This document shows, one piece after another, positions 1 through 5,721 of a stretch of 13,520 bases of DNA (positions are counted from its first letter, which is position 1; every line of letters starts with the position of its first letter). The notes beneath the pieces were generated by a model that was not told the origin of the DNA, ran no database searches, and was given only the letters and a program-made list of their open reading frames with translations. The DNA comes from an uncultured Clostridia bacterium. GTDB lineage: Bacteria > Bacillota > Clostridia > Oscillospirales > Oscillospiraceae. The DNA lies in NCBI GenBank assembly GCA_947383645.1, contig CANDEH010000065.1, forward strand, positions 1 to 13,520, in the 5' to 3' direction. The position numbers and the translations under genes were made by a program.

Positions 1-721
1 CGTAGCCGGTGCCGTCGTTGTTGTGGCGAAAGCGCACCACCTTCAGCGCGTCCTCGCCGCTGAGGTGTTGGGATCCCTTGGTGAAGTGGATGTGCAGGTC
101 CTGCACCGGGTCGTCGTAGTTCATGTCGATGGGCACGTCGAAGGTGACGCCGCCGATGGCGTCCACCAGCTCCACAAAGCCCGCCAGATCCACGGTGATG
201 TAGTAGTCCACCGGGATACCCAGCATCCGGGAGACCTCCTGCTTCAGCCGGGCGGTCCCCCCCACGTTGTAGGCGCTGTTGAGCTTCTTCACGTTCCAGT
301 CCACGTCGATGAGGGTATCCCGGGGGAGGCTGACGGCGCTGATGCGCTTGTTCTTCCCGTCCACGGAGAGGAGAATGTTGGTGTCGCTGCCGCCGTTGTC
401 GTCGTCCAGACCGGAGACCAGAATGGTGAAATAGGTGTCCTTGCGGGTAAAGACGGGCTTGGGCGGCTTCTGATCCTCCTCACCGTCCGGAGAATTCCGG
501 TCCCCGCCGTCCTCCGGGGAGGCCGGGCCCTGGACGCCGGCGGCGTCGGGGTCCGGGTCGGGCAGTTCCGGGGGCCGGACAATGGAGCGGATGAAACCGT
601 AGACCCCCGCGCCGAGGAACAGCAGGAGGCACAGCACCACAAGGGCGCGGTTTGTCTGCCGGCGGCGTCTGTGCCGCTTGCTCCGGGGCGCGCCCTGGCG
701 GGATACAGGTGGACGGGACAT
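1..721 (-). CDS. LytR-CpsA-Psr (LCP) family cell-wall protein, C-terminus cut by window edge
   Basis: LCP enzymes transfer undecaprenyl-linked anionic polymers or glycans to peptidoglycan on the outer membrane face. The 240 visible residues show a basic cytoplasmic tail (1-25), one membrane helix (about 26-44) and an acidic Pro/Asp-rich linker (50-88). The LCP domain follows from about 97. Its hallmarks are SDTNILLSVD (112-121), SLPRDT (131-136, with the Arg that binds the lipid pyrophosphate in this family) and VRFRHNNDGTGY (229-240). The frame is open to the left edge, so the last part of the domain is missing. The ATG at 721 follows an AGGAGC ribosome site with about 9 nt spacing. The specific acceptor polymer cannot be told. 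Family assignment is firm; a gene symbol is not justified. Confidence 0.93.
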   Translation of the reverse strand, partial: MSRPPVSRQGAPRSKRHRRRRQTNRALVVLCLLLFLGAGVYGFIRSIVRPPELPDPDPDAAGVQGPASPEDGGDRNSPDGEEDQKPPKPVFTRKDTYFTILVSGLDDDNGGSDTNILLSVDGKNKRISAVSLPRDTLIDVDWNVKKLNSAYNVGGTARLKQEVSRMLGIPVDYYITVDLAGFVELVDAIGGVTFDVPIDMNYDDPVQDLHIHFTKGSQHLSGEDALKVVRFRHNNDGTGY

Positions 722-1079
722 GATCGAATGGCTCCTTTAAGCAGGAATGGGCCCCCGGGTCCCCGGACAGGGAGTACCGGAGCGGCAGGGGCGTTGATTC
801 CCGGTTATCATAGCACAAAAGGGTGGCGGATACAAGAACATTTGGAAACTGTCAATATTTGTTTTCGATTTGTTTACAAGTTGTAATTTCTGTATGGGAA
901 TTCCGCCTGGAGATCTGCATTTCTGCGCATATATCCTGGAGTGACCGGAGACGGTGCGGTTGGGGGAGTGAGAGGCGGCCGGCAATATTCTGTCCGCAGA
1001 GGCCGCGCCCTGACCGGGGCGCGGTATCTCCCCGGCACCCCCTCCTGCCGGCGGTGTGCGCCCTTGCCTGTGTCGCTTC
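722..1079. other. 358-nt intergenic region
   Basis: This gap lies between the LCP gene and the end of the Cys-rich small gene; both are on the minus strand. It holds the LCP ribosome site and promoter at its left side. Its right half (about 940-1079) is GC-rich and contains two short perfect hairpins: CCGGGG/CCCCGG around 1013-1034 and CCGGCA/TGCCGG just after it. Neither is followed by a T-run on the minus strand, so they are weak terminator candidates for the gene ending at 1080. No convincing coding frame was seen. Confidence 0.5.
800..855 (-). promoter_or_regulatory. Candidate sigma-A promoter for the LCP gene
   Basis: On the minus strand there is an extended -10 element TGC-TATGAT (hexamer at 807-812). 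A weak -35 (TTGTAT) lies 17 nt upstream of it. A perfect TTGACA lies further upstream (850-855) and could instead pair at 17 nt with a poor TATCCG. Which pair is used is undecided. The surrounding DNA (about 815-890) is much more AT-rich than the rest of the gap. Confidence 0.45.
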
Positions 1080-1478
1080 TCAGCGCGTCTGACAGTAGGG
1101 GAGCATCTGCATCAGAAGGTCGCGGATCTCCGATAGCAGCGCGCGCTGCTGGCGGAGGAGGCGGGCCAGATAGGCGGTCTCCTCCGCGCTCTGACAGGCG
1201 CAGGACTGGCAGGGGCAGCTCTGACAGTCCCAGACGCCGCAGCTGCTGGGGATGGGGTGGACATAGCGCCGCATGGGGACCTCCGTCCAGGAGGAGGCGG
1301 TGTCGGCGGCGTCTGCCTGGACGGCCTCGGTGACACCGTCTGTCCGGGCGGCGCTGACGGCGGAGACTTCCGCGGCGGCGGCAGCTTCGCCGGCAGTTTC
1401 CGGAACAGCGAAGACGGTGGAGACGTTGGTCGCGGTACCAGCCGCGGCGGTATTTTTGATTTTACGTGTGCAGGACAT
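1080..1478 (-). CDS. Small Ala-rich protein with cysteine cluster and C-terminal helix, function unknown
   Basis: This 132-residue protein was not recognised. Residues 1-68 are Ala/Thr/Val-rich and look disordered. Residues 80-97 form a dense cysteine cluster, CGVWDCQSCPCQSCACQS, with Cys at 80, 85, 88, 90, 93 and 95. Residues 98-126 form a likely amphipathic helix with regularly spaced Leu/Ile, and one more Cys is at 129. No signal peptide or membrane segment is seen. The ATG at 1478 is preferred over longer in-frame starts because GGAGGG lies 6 nt upstream of it. The cluster could bind a metal or form disulfide crosslinks. Cys-rich small proteins are common in clostridial spore coats, and a sporulation-type -10 lies upstream, but this role is inference. 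It is divergent from the secreted Cys/His protein at 1655. Confidence 0.72.
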   Translation of the reverse strand: MSCTRKIKNTAAAGTATNVSTVFAVPETAGEAAAAAEVSAVSAARTDGVTEAVQADAADTASSWTEVPMRRYVHPIPSSCGVWDCQSCPCQSCACQSAEETAYLARLLRQQRALLSEIRDLLMQMLPYCQTR

Positions 1479-1511
1479 AGAAAACCCTCCATTTTTCAGC
1501 GTTCTTGGCCC

Positions 1512-1538
1512 ATAGTATGCAAAAAAGCCGGAGGAGGT
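1512..1538 (-). promoter_or_regulatory. Possible sigma-E/sigma-K-like promoter for the Cys-rich small gene
   Basis: The minus strand reads CATACTAT (1512-1519), which differs from the sigma-E -10 consensus CATACAHT at one position. An AC dinucleotide lies 17 nt upstream (1537-1538), as in the sigma-K arrangement AC-N16/17-CATA. The final TA of the sigma-K -10 is TG here, and no sigma-E -35 is visible. This is a match to short consensus strings only. Confidence 0.25.
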
Positions 1539-1582
1539 GCCGCAGGCCGCGGCGGGGGCAGAATTTTTGCCTGTCCACCCCC

Positions 1583-1611
1583 TTGCATATTGCCGCGGAC
1601 TGTGGTAAAGT
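1583..1611 (+). promoter_or_regulatory. Weak promoter candidate for the secreted Cys/His-rich gene
   Basis: TTGCAT and TAAAGT are separated by 17 nt, about 45 nt upstream of the start codon. Both hexamers are imperfect (3/6 and 4/6 matches to the sigma-A consensus). It is the best spaced pair in the 176-nt divergent gap. Confidence 0.25.
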
Positions 1612-1654
1612 GAAAACAAAATACAGCGTCGGCAGACGCGTGGAGGGATTTGCT

Positions 1655-2131
1655 ATGCACAACATCAGGCGTTTCTTTGCTCTCGGGGCGCTGTGCCTCA
1701 CCCTGACTCTGCTGCTGGCCAGCCCCGCCCTGGCCCATGGACACCACGGGGGAGGACACCACGGCGGCTACCAGGGCGGTTCCGGGTACGCCGGGAACAG
1801 CGGTACCGGTACGGAGACCTACTACTACGGCGGACATTACAGCGAGGGCGGGCGGCAGTGGAACTGCGGCGGCCGCTGGTGCCAGACGGAGATCACGGTC
1901 TGCGCCGTGGAGGGCTGTGAGCTCGCCGGACGCCATCTCCACGACGGCACGCTCTACTGCGGCTACGCCCACGAGGGCGGGCTGTGCAACGGCGCCTGCT
2001 GCGAGCTGTGCCCGGTGGAGGGCTGCGGGTTTGCCGGACGCCATCTCCACGACGGCATGGTCTACTGCGGGGACGGGCACGCCGCAGGTTTCTGCGACGG
2101 CGGCTGTGCCGCCTGGCACCACGGATATTGA
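1655..2131 (+). CDS. Secreted His/Gly/Cys-rich protein with two tandem 36-residue modules
   Basis: The 158-residue product was not recognised as a named family. Residues 1-27 are a clear Sec signal peptide ending in PALA, so signal peptidase I should expose His28-Gly-His-His. Residues 28-67 are Gly/His/Tyr-rich and low in complexity. Residues 85-120 and 121-156 are tandem copies of one module, VEGC-x4-RHLHDG-x2-YCG-x2-H-x4-C-x3-C, with potential metal ligands at Cys88/124, His94/130, His96/132, Cys102/138, His106/142, Cys111/147 and Cys115/151. Cys71, Cys76 and Cys83 precede them. The start is fixed by GGAGGG 7 nt upstream of ATG. A role in binding metal outside the membrane is inferred from the ligands only; disulfide-stabilised structure is the alternative. 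A strong hairpin terminator follows 15 nt after the stop. Confidence 0.8.
   Translation: MHNIRRFFALGALCLTLTLLLASPALAHGHHGGGHHGGYQGGSGYAGNSGTGTETYYYGGHYSEGGRQWNCGGRWCQTEITVCAVEGCELAGRHLHDGTLYCGYAHEGGLCNGACCELCPVEGCGFAGRHLHDGMVYCGDGHAAGFCDGGCAAWHHGY
1907..2122 (+). repeat. Two-copy in-frame tandem repeat, 108-bp unit
   Basis: Units are 1907-2014 and 2015-2122, both starting GTGGAGGGCTG. A 25-nt block encoding AGRHLHDG is identical in both at the DNA level, while flanking codons have diverged. This points to a duplication within the gene, with purifying selection on the His-rich core. Confidence 0.85.
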
Positions 2132-2146
2132 GCATGGAAGACAGGT

Positions 2147-2182
2147 AAATTCCCCCGGAACCACAGGTTCCGGGGGAATTTT
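2147..2182. terminator. Bidirectional rho-independent terminator between convergent genes
   Basis: A perfect 16-bp stem (AAATTCCCCCGGAACC at 2147-2162 and its complement at 2166-2181) surrounds a 3-nt ACA loop. TTTT ends the plus-strand side, and the minus strand ends in ATTTACC. It lies between the stop of the secreted protein gene (2131) and the stop of spoIIID (2245), so it can serve both. Confidence 0.88.
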
Positions 2183-2244
2183 GATGTGCGGCAGATCCTT
2201 TTGCGGGGCGGTCCGGCGCGGCGGCGGAGAGGAGCCGATCCCGC

Positions 2245-2511
2245 TTACTGGGGGGACAGAGGACCGTTTCCGCGGTATTTTTTCCTGGTGGCGATGCCGC
2301 CCCGGATGTGGCGCTGGGCCTTGTTCTCGTCCAGGACGGCCTTCACCTGAAGGTAGAGACCTCGATTGTACAGCGGCAGCCGCTCGCTCAAATCCTTATG
2401 TACGGTGGACTTGCTGATGCCGAACTTCTGGGCGGCCGCCCGGACGGTGGCCCGGTTCTCTATGATGTAGATGGCCAGCTCGCAGGCCCGCTCCTCGATG
2501 TTTCCCTTCAA
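2245..2511 (-). CDS. spoIIID: Stage III sporulation transcriptional regulator SpoIIID
   Basis: SpoIIID is a small DNA-binding protein of the mother cell that activates and represses sigma-E-dependent genes and helps switch on sigma-K. The 88-residue product matches the family in length and along its whole sequence. KGNIEER opens it, the helix-turn-helix is at about 22-42 with GISKSTVHKDLSERLP (31-46), and the basic C-terminal RHIRGGIATRKKY (67-79) is the second DNA-contact region in this family. The start is TTG at 2511. No ATG or GTG occurs in frame between it and the upstream stop at 2536-2538, and a GGGAG site lies 9-10 nt before it. It stands alone, convergent with the secreted Cys/His-rich gene. 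Confidence 0.95.
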   Translation of the reverse strand: MKGNIEERACELAIYIIENRATVRAAAQKFGISKSTVHKDLSERLPLYNRGLYLQVKAVLDENKAQRHIRGGIATRKKYRGNGPLSPQ

Positions 2512-2542
2512 TACGACACACTCCCTATCCCGAGGTTACTGC

Positions 2543-2571
2543 ACTATATGAGATTTCCCCGGCAAAAATAA
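2543..2571 (-). promoter_or_regulatory. Candidate sigma-E promoter of spoIIID
   Basis: The minus strand reads TTATTTT (2565-2571), 14 nt, then CATATAGT (2543-2550). The sigma-E pattern is roughly KMATATT, 14-15 nt, CATACAHT, so five of seven and six of eight positions fit with correct spacing. spoIIID is a known sigma-E target in Bacillus, which supports the reading. The start codon lies about 30 nt downstream of the -10. Confidence 0.55.
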
Positions 2572-2620
2572 CCGCAAGAAGGGAGTTCGCCCCTGAAATC
2601 TGCCCGCAGGACGGGAAGAC

Positions 2621-2652
2621 AGGAAAAGAGCGGGAGACCTCTCGTCTCCCGC
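2621..2652 (-). terminator. Rho-independent terminator of the LytTR-membrane protein operon
   Basis: GCGGGAGAC and its exact complement (2630-2638, 2644-2652) form a 9-bp stem with a 5-nt loop. On the minus strand it is followed by TCTTTTCC. It begins 14 nt after the stop of the membrane protein gene. Confidence 0.85.
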
Positions 2653-2665
2653 CCTGTGTTCTGTG

Positions 2666-3112
2666 CTACGCCTCGCCCTGAAACTGGCGCAGGCTCTGGT
2701 TGAGGGCGGCGGTGTCCCGCCGCTCCTGCAAGCGCAGGCCGTACCACATGGCCCCCAGGCCGTACTCCAGAAAGAGGATCAGCAGCAGGCCGCCCCACAC
2801 CGGCACGCCGGGAAACCAGTGCAGTCCCCAGCCGCCGGCGGCGAAGATCAGGTTGGCCAGCCCCGCCCAGAGGGCGATGCGCTTTCTCCTCCCCTCCTCC
2901 TGCCGCTCCCGGCCGGGGGGAAAGAGGGCGGTCTCCAGGCAGGCGAAGAGGAAGCAGGCCAGCAGCATCTCCGCCAGCGTCAGCGTCTCCACCGTCCAGC
3001 GGCCCAGCAGGGCCTCCACCAGCCCCTTGACAAAGACGGCGGCGGCAAAGTACAGCCCCATGCGGTACTTGGTCTCCACCCCCCAGAGGTAAAATCGGTT
3101 GAACTGTTCCAT
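2666..3112 (-). CDS. Four-helix membrane protein paired with a LytTR regulator
   Basis: The 148-residue protein has four hydrophobic segments, at about 18-36, 43-65, 77-97 and 104-126. A charged cytoplasmic-type loop with RERQEEGRRKR (68-78) lies between helices 2 and 3, and the tail is polar. The ATG at 3112 follows AGGAGG. It starts 31 nt after the stop of the LytTR gene and shares its terminator, so the two form an operon. In many Firmicutes, stand-alone LytTR regulators are paired with small four-helix membrane proteins (DUF3021 type), some of which inhibit the regulator. Size, topology and position fit that arrangement, but I cannot confirm the family by alignment. No enzymatic motif is visible. 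Confidence 0.8.
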   Translation of the reverse strand: MEQFNRFYLWGVETKYRMGLYFAAAVFVKGLVEALLGRWTVETLTLAEMLLACFLFACLETALFPPGRERQEEGRRKRIALWAGLANLIFAAGGWGLHWFPGVPVWGGLLLILFLEYGLGAMWYGLRLQERRDTAALNQSLRQFQGEA

Positions 3113-3143
3113 TGCGTCCTCCTTTCTCCAACGTGTTCCCAGT

Positions 3144-3581
3144 TCAAAGCCCCAGACGCTCCCGCAGCAGGGGCGCGTAGCGGCGGGACACCATCAGCCG
3201 CTCGCCGGTGACAAGATCCGCCCGGATGCGCCCGGCGCCGCAGCTCTCCAGGCTCTTGATGTGGTGGAGGTTCACCACTGTGGACTTCCCCGCGCGGAAG
3301 AGGCCCGCCGCACCGAAGCGGCTCTCCAGATCCCCCAGGCCCAGGGCGGTCTGGTACATGGCGCCGGCGGTGTAGACGAAGATCCTGTCCTCCACCGTCT
3401 CGGCGTAGATCAGCTGGGAGGGTGACAGCAGGTGGAGCCGCCGCTCAGCGTCCCAGACGCACAGCCGCTGCAGCTCTGCGCGCAGCAGGGACAGTACCCG
3501 CAGCATCTCGTCGTCCAACGCCGGACAGCGCAGAACCACCTCATTCTCCTCCACCGGAACGTGCTCCACTGTGATCTTCAC
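3144..3581 (-). CDS. Stand-alone LytTR-domain DNA-binding regulator
   Basis: The 145-residue protein has a short N-terminal part (1-45, without a receiver domain) and a C-terminal LytTR domain (about 50-145). Family marks are IYAETVEDRIFVYT (58-71), the strand-helix GLGDLESRF (81-89), FRAGKSTVVNLHHIKS (95-110) and the closing VSRRYAPLLRERL. Such proteins bind imperfect direct repeats and usually control their own operon. The start is GTG at 3581, chosen because GGAGGG lies 5 nt upstream. The in-frame ATG at 3611 falls inside the predicted -10 element and so would not be transcribed. It is the first gene of a two-gene unit with the membrane protein at 2666. Confidence 0.9.
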   Translation of the reverse strand: MKITVEHVPVEENEVVLRCPALDDEMLRVLSLLRAELQRLCVWDAERRLHLLSPSQLIYAETVEDRIFVYTAGAMYQTALGLGDLESRFGAAGLFRAGKSTVVNLHHIKSLESCGAGRIRADLVTGERLMVSRRYAPLLRERLGL

Positions 3582-3606
3582 AGTATCCCTCCTCTCCGCT
3601 GAAACC

Positions 3607-3635
3607 AGCATACAGATTTTTTACCGACTTGGCAA
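3607..3635 (-). promoter_or_regulatory. Candidate sigma-A promoter of the LytTR operon
   Basis: TTGCCA (3630-3635) and TATGCT (3607-3612) are separated by exactly 17 nt on the minus strand. The predicted transcript starts about 20 nt before the GTG codon at 3581. Confidence 0.55.
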
Positions 3636-3676
3636 GGCCGGAACGCCCAAGCGGCCACAGGCGGGGGGCAAGATGC

Positions 3677-3705
3677 AAAGAGCGGGAGGCAAAAGCCTCC
3701 CGCTC
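3677..3705 (-). terminator. Hairpin terminator after the WYL regulator gene
   Basis: A perfect 11-bp stem, GAGCGGGAGGC/GCCTCCCGCTC (3680-3690, 3695-3705), has a 4-nt loop. It lies 4 nt beyond the stop codon. The minus-strand T-run is short (TTT), so termination efficiency is uncertain. Confidence 0.7.
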
Positions 3706-3708
3706 GCG

Positions 3709-4674
3709 CTATTCATACTGGCTCAGGGCCTCCCGGCACAGGGCCAGGGCGGCCTCCCGGGCCGATTCCGGGGCCAGGATGCGCATGTCCCGCCCGAAGC
3801 CCAGCACCCAGCTGAGGAAGGTGGGGCTCAGCTCCACCGGGGCGCTGAAGACCACGCGGCCCGCCTCCCCCCGGCGGATATGGGCCTCCCGGCCGAAGCG
3901 GTCCATGATTACGTTCAGAAGCCGCTCCTCCGCCTCCACGGTCACCATGACGCTCTCCCCGTGGTACATGTCGAAGATGCCCTTCACGTACTCCGCCAGA
4001 TCGAAGCCCTCGGGCAGGGGGTCCCGGGGCTCCTCTGAGATGGTCAGATCGCTGATCCGGTCCACCCGGTAGTGGACATACCCCCGATCCCGGTCATAGG
4101 CCACCAGATAGTAGAACCGGTCCACGCACAGGGCCACCGGATTCACCAGGTAGCGGCCGCCGCCGCGGCGGTAGGCCCGCTCCCCCTCCGGACCCCAGTC
4201 GAAGTAGCGGAAGGTGATCTTTTTCCCGGTGTTGACGGCCTCGTTGATGCCGTCGATGTGGTAGTAGAGCTGCTCGTTGGCGGTCTTGATCCGGTTCATC
4301 ACGTAGACCTGCCGCCGGAGGGAGGCCGCCTGATGGCGGCTGGTGAGGGTCTCCAGCTTCTCGATGAGCTGGAGGCTCTTTTTCCGGGTGAGAAAGGGGG
4401 AGGCCTGGACCACGTCCACTAAGAGCTTCAGCTCCGGCAGCTCAAAGGTGCGGCTGCCCAGGTGGAGGTTGAAGGTCTTGTCCTTGGTGCGCACAATGTC
4501 CAGCCCGAAGAACTCCAGCAGCTCCAGATCGTCGTACACCGCCTTCCGCTCGGCGCTGATGCCCAGGCTCTCCAGGTGGGCGATGATGTCCTTCACCGTC
4601 ACCGTGTGGTCCTCGTCGGTCTGCTCCATCAGATACCTGGCAATGTAGAGGAGCTTGAGCTTCTTATGCGCCAT
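3709..4674 (-). CDS. WYL-domain transcriptional regulator
   Basis: This 321-residue protein has an N-terminal winged helix-turn-helix (about 1-65, with SAERKAVYDDLELLEFFGLDI spanning 40-60). A WYL domain follows (about 135-215) and then a C-terminal WCX-like region (about 240-320). The length is usual for the family. The signature WYL triad is YYL here (FYYLVAYD, 187-194), and the following HYRVDRI (201-207) is the conserved strand. WYL domains sense small ligands or nucleic acid in characterised members; the signal here is unknown. The ATG at 4674 follows GGAG and lies inside the end of the upstream hydrolase gene (11-nt overlap), so translation is probably coupled. Longer upstream starts would overlap the hydrolase further and lack a ribosome site. 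Confidence 0.9.
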   Translation of the reverse strand: MAHKKLKLLYIARYLMEQTDEDHTVTVKDIIAHLESLGISAERKAVYDDLELLEFFGLDIVRTKDKTFNLHLGSRTFELPELKLLVDVVQASPFLTRKKSLQLIEKLETLTSRHQAASLRRQVYVMNRIKTANEQLYYHIDGINEAVNTGKKITFRYFDWGPEGERAYRRGGGRYLVNPVALCVDRFYYLVAYDRDRGYVHYRVDRISDLTISEEPRDPLPEGFDLAEYVKGIFDMYHGESVMVTVEAEERLLNVIMDRFGREAHIRRGEAGRVVFSAPVELSPTFLSWVLGFGRDMRILAPESAREAALALCREALSQYE

Positions 4675-5629
4675 GGTAGGTCTCCGCGTAGGTGGCGATG
4701 AAGTCCAGGACCTCTTTGCGGCACCGCTCCCGGTCCTCCACATAGCTGAAGCCGTGGTCCGCCCCCTCCACGATCACCGTCCGCTTCTCCCCCATGGCGG
4801 CGGCGTAGTTCTCCGCGGTCATGTCCGCGGGGACGAAGTCGTCCCCGGTGCCGTGGATGAAGAGCACCGGCAGGCGGCTGTTGGCCAGAGCCTGGGCGGA
4901 GGACACGTCCTTTAAGCTGTACCCCGCCGCCACGCGGCAGGCCAAGTTCGTCAGATGGAGCACCGGGAAGGCGGGCAGGTGGTACCACCGCTTGATGCAG
5001 TGGCGCAGCTCGTCCCAGGGGGAGTTGTAGCCGCAGTCGGCGATGACCCCCGCCACGCTGGGGGGCAGGGGCAGCTCCGAGGCCATCATCACCGTGGCCG
5101 CCCCCATGGAGACGCCGTGGAGGAAGATGGGCAGGCGGCCCCCCAGCTTGGCGTGGAGGAACCAGGCCCACTGCTGGCAGTCGTACCGCTCCAGAATGCC
5201 GTAGCCGATGTACTTTCCCTGGCTGCCGGCGTGGGCGCGCTGGTCGATCAGCAGCACGCTGCACCCGTTCTCGTAGAACAGCCGGAGCACCAGGGAGAAG
5301 TCCACCAGAGGCGAGGAGCGGAACCCGTGGCAGAGGAGCATACAGGCCCGGGCGTTGGGGGCCTCCAGGTAGGTTCCCCGCAGCCGCAGGCCGTCCCGGG
5401 AGTGGAGGGAGAGCTCCTCCGTGTCCTGCTGGGTGAACCACTGGATCTCCCGGATGATCTCGTCGCTGTGCGCGTTCCACCGGCCGGTGGTAAGGTAGTG
5501 CTCCCACTGCTCCGGCGTCCGGTCCCGGCGGAGCACGGCGGTGCGCAGGCCGGCATAGGCTGCCCCCGCCGCGCCGGCGGTGAGGCCCGCGGCGGCCAGG
5601 AGCAGGGCCTTGGTTGTCTTTTGTGCCAT
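4664..5629 (-). CDS. Membrane-anchored or exported alpha/beta hydrolase
   Basis: The 321-residue serine hydrolase has an N-terminal hydrophobic segment (about 8-28), which suggests a membrane anchor or uncleaved signal. The fold markers are CHGF (100-103, oxyanion region), the nucleophile elbow GVSMG with Ser174, the acid in HGTGDDFVP (Asp263 or Asp264) and the base in GADHGF (His292). The order and spacing fit a complete catalytic triad. The substrate cannot be deduced; relatives of this type are annotated only as hydrolases. The ATG at 5629 follows GGAGG with about 6 nt spacing and is better than the in-frame ATG at 5662. The gene heads an operon with the WYL regulator, which overlaps its 3' end. 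Confidence 0.88.
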   Translation of the reverse strand: MAQKTTKALLLAAAGLTAGAAGAAYAGLRTAVLRRDRTPEQWEHYLTTGRWNAHSDEIIREIQWFTQQDTEELSLHSRDGLRLRGTYLEAPNARACMLLCHGFRSSPLVDFSLVLRLFYENGCSVLLIDQRAHAGSQGKYIGYGILERYDCQQWAWFLHAKLGGRLPIFLHGVSMGAATVMMASELPLPPSVAGVIADCGYNSPWDELRHCIKRWYHLPAFPVLHLTNLACRVAAGYSLKDVSSAQALANSRLPVLFIHGTGDDFVPADMTAENYAAAMGEKRTVIVEGADHGFSYVEDRERCRKEVLDFIATYAETYHGA

Positions 5630-5658
5630 AGATACCTCCATCTTTTCTGCGTCTTGTC

Positions 5659-5672
5659 CCAATTGGTATTGG
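5659..5672. promoter_or_regulatory. Inverted repeat at the hydrolase-WYL transcription start
   Basis: CCAAT and ATTGG flank a 4-nt centre (TGGT on the plus strand). The element sits where the transcript predicted from the promoter above would begin. It could be an operator, perhaps for the WYL protein itself, but this is a single short site. Confidence 0.3.
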
Positions 5673-5676
5673 CACT

Positions 5677-5705
5677 ATTGTACCGCAAGCCGGACAGTAA
5701 AGCAA
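5677..5705 (-). promoter_or_regulatory. Candidate sigma-A promoter of the hydrolase-WYL operon
   Basis: TTGCTT (5700-5705) and TACAAT (5677-5682) are separated by 17 nt on the minus strand. The -35 begins only 17 nt after the MFS stop codon. No terminator is seen in that gap, so read-through from the MFS gene is possible. Confidence 0.55.
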
Positions 5706-5721
5706 GGGGAGATTCGTCGGA

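Noticed and set aside
23..886. 287-codon plus-strand frame opposite the LCP gene
   Set aside because: The opposite strand encodes conserved LCP motifs; this frame is a compositional shadow that runs into the AT-rich promoter region.
1907..2122. Tandem repeat considered as a CRISPR or mobile repeat
   Set aside because: There are only two units, in frame within a gene, and translated conservation explains them.
1737..2417. 226-codon plus-strand frame overlapping the secreted protein and spoIIID
   Set aside because: It is an alternate frame of the 1655 gene, rich in Ala/Thr/Arg, and reads through a strong terminator.
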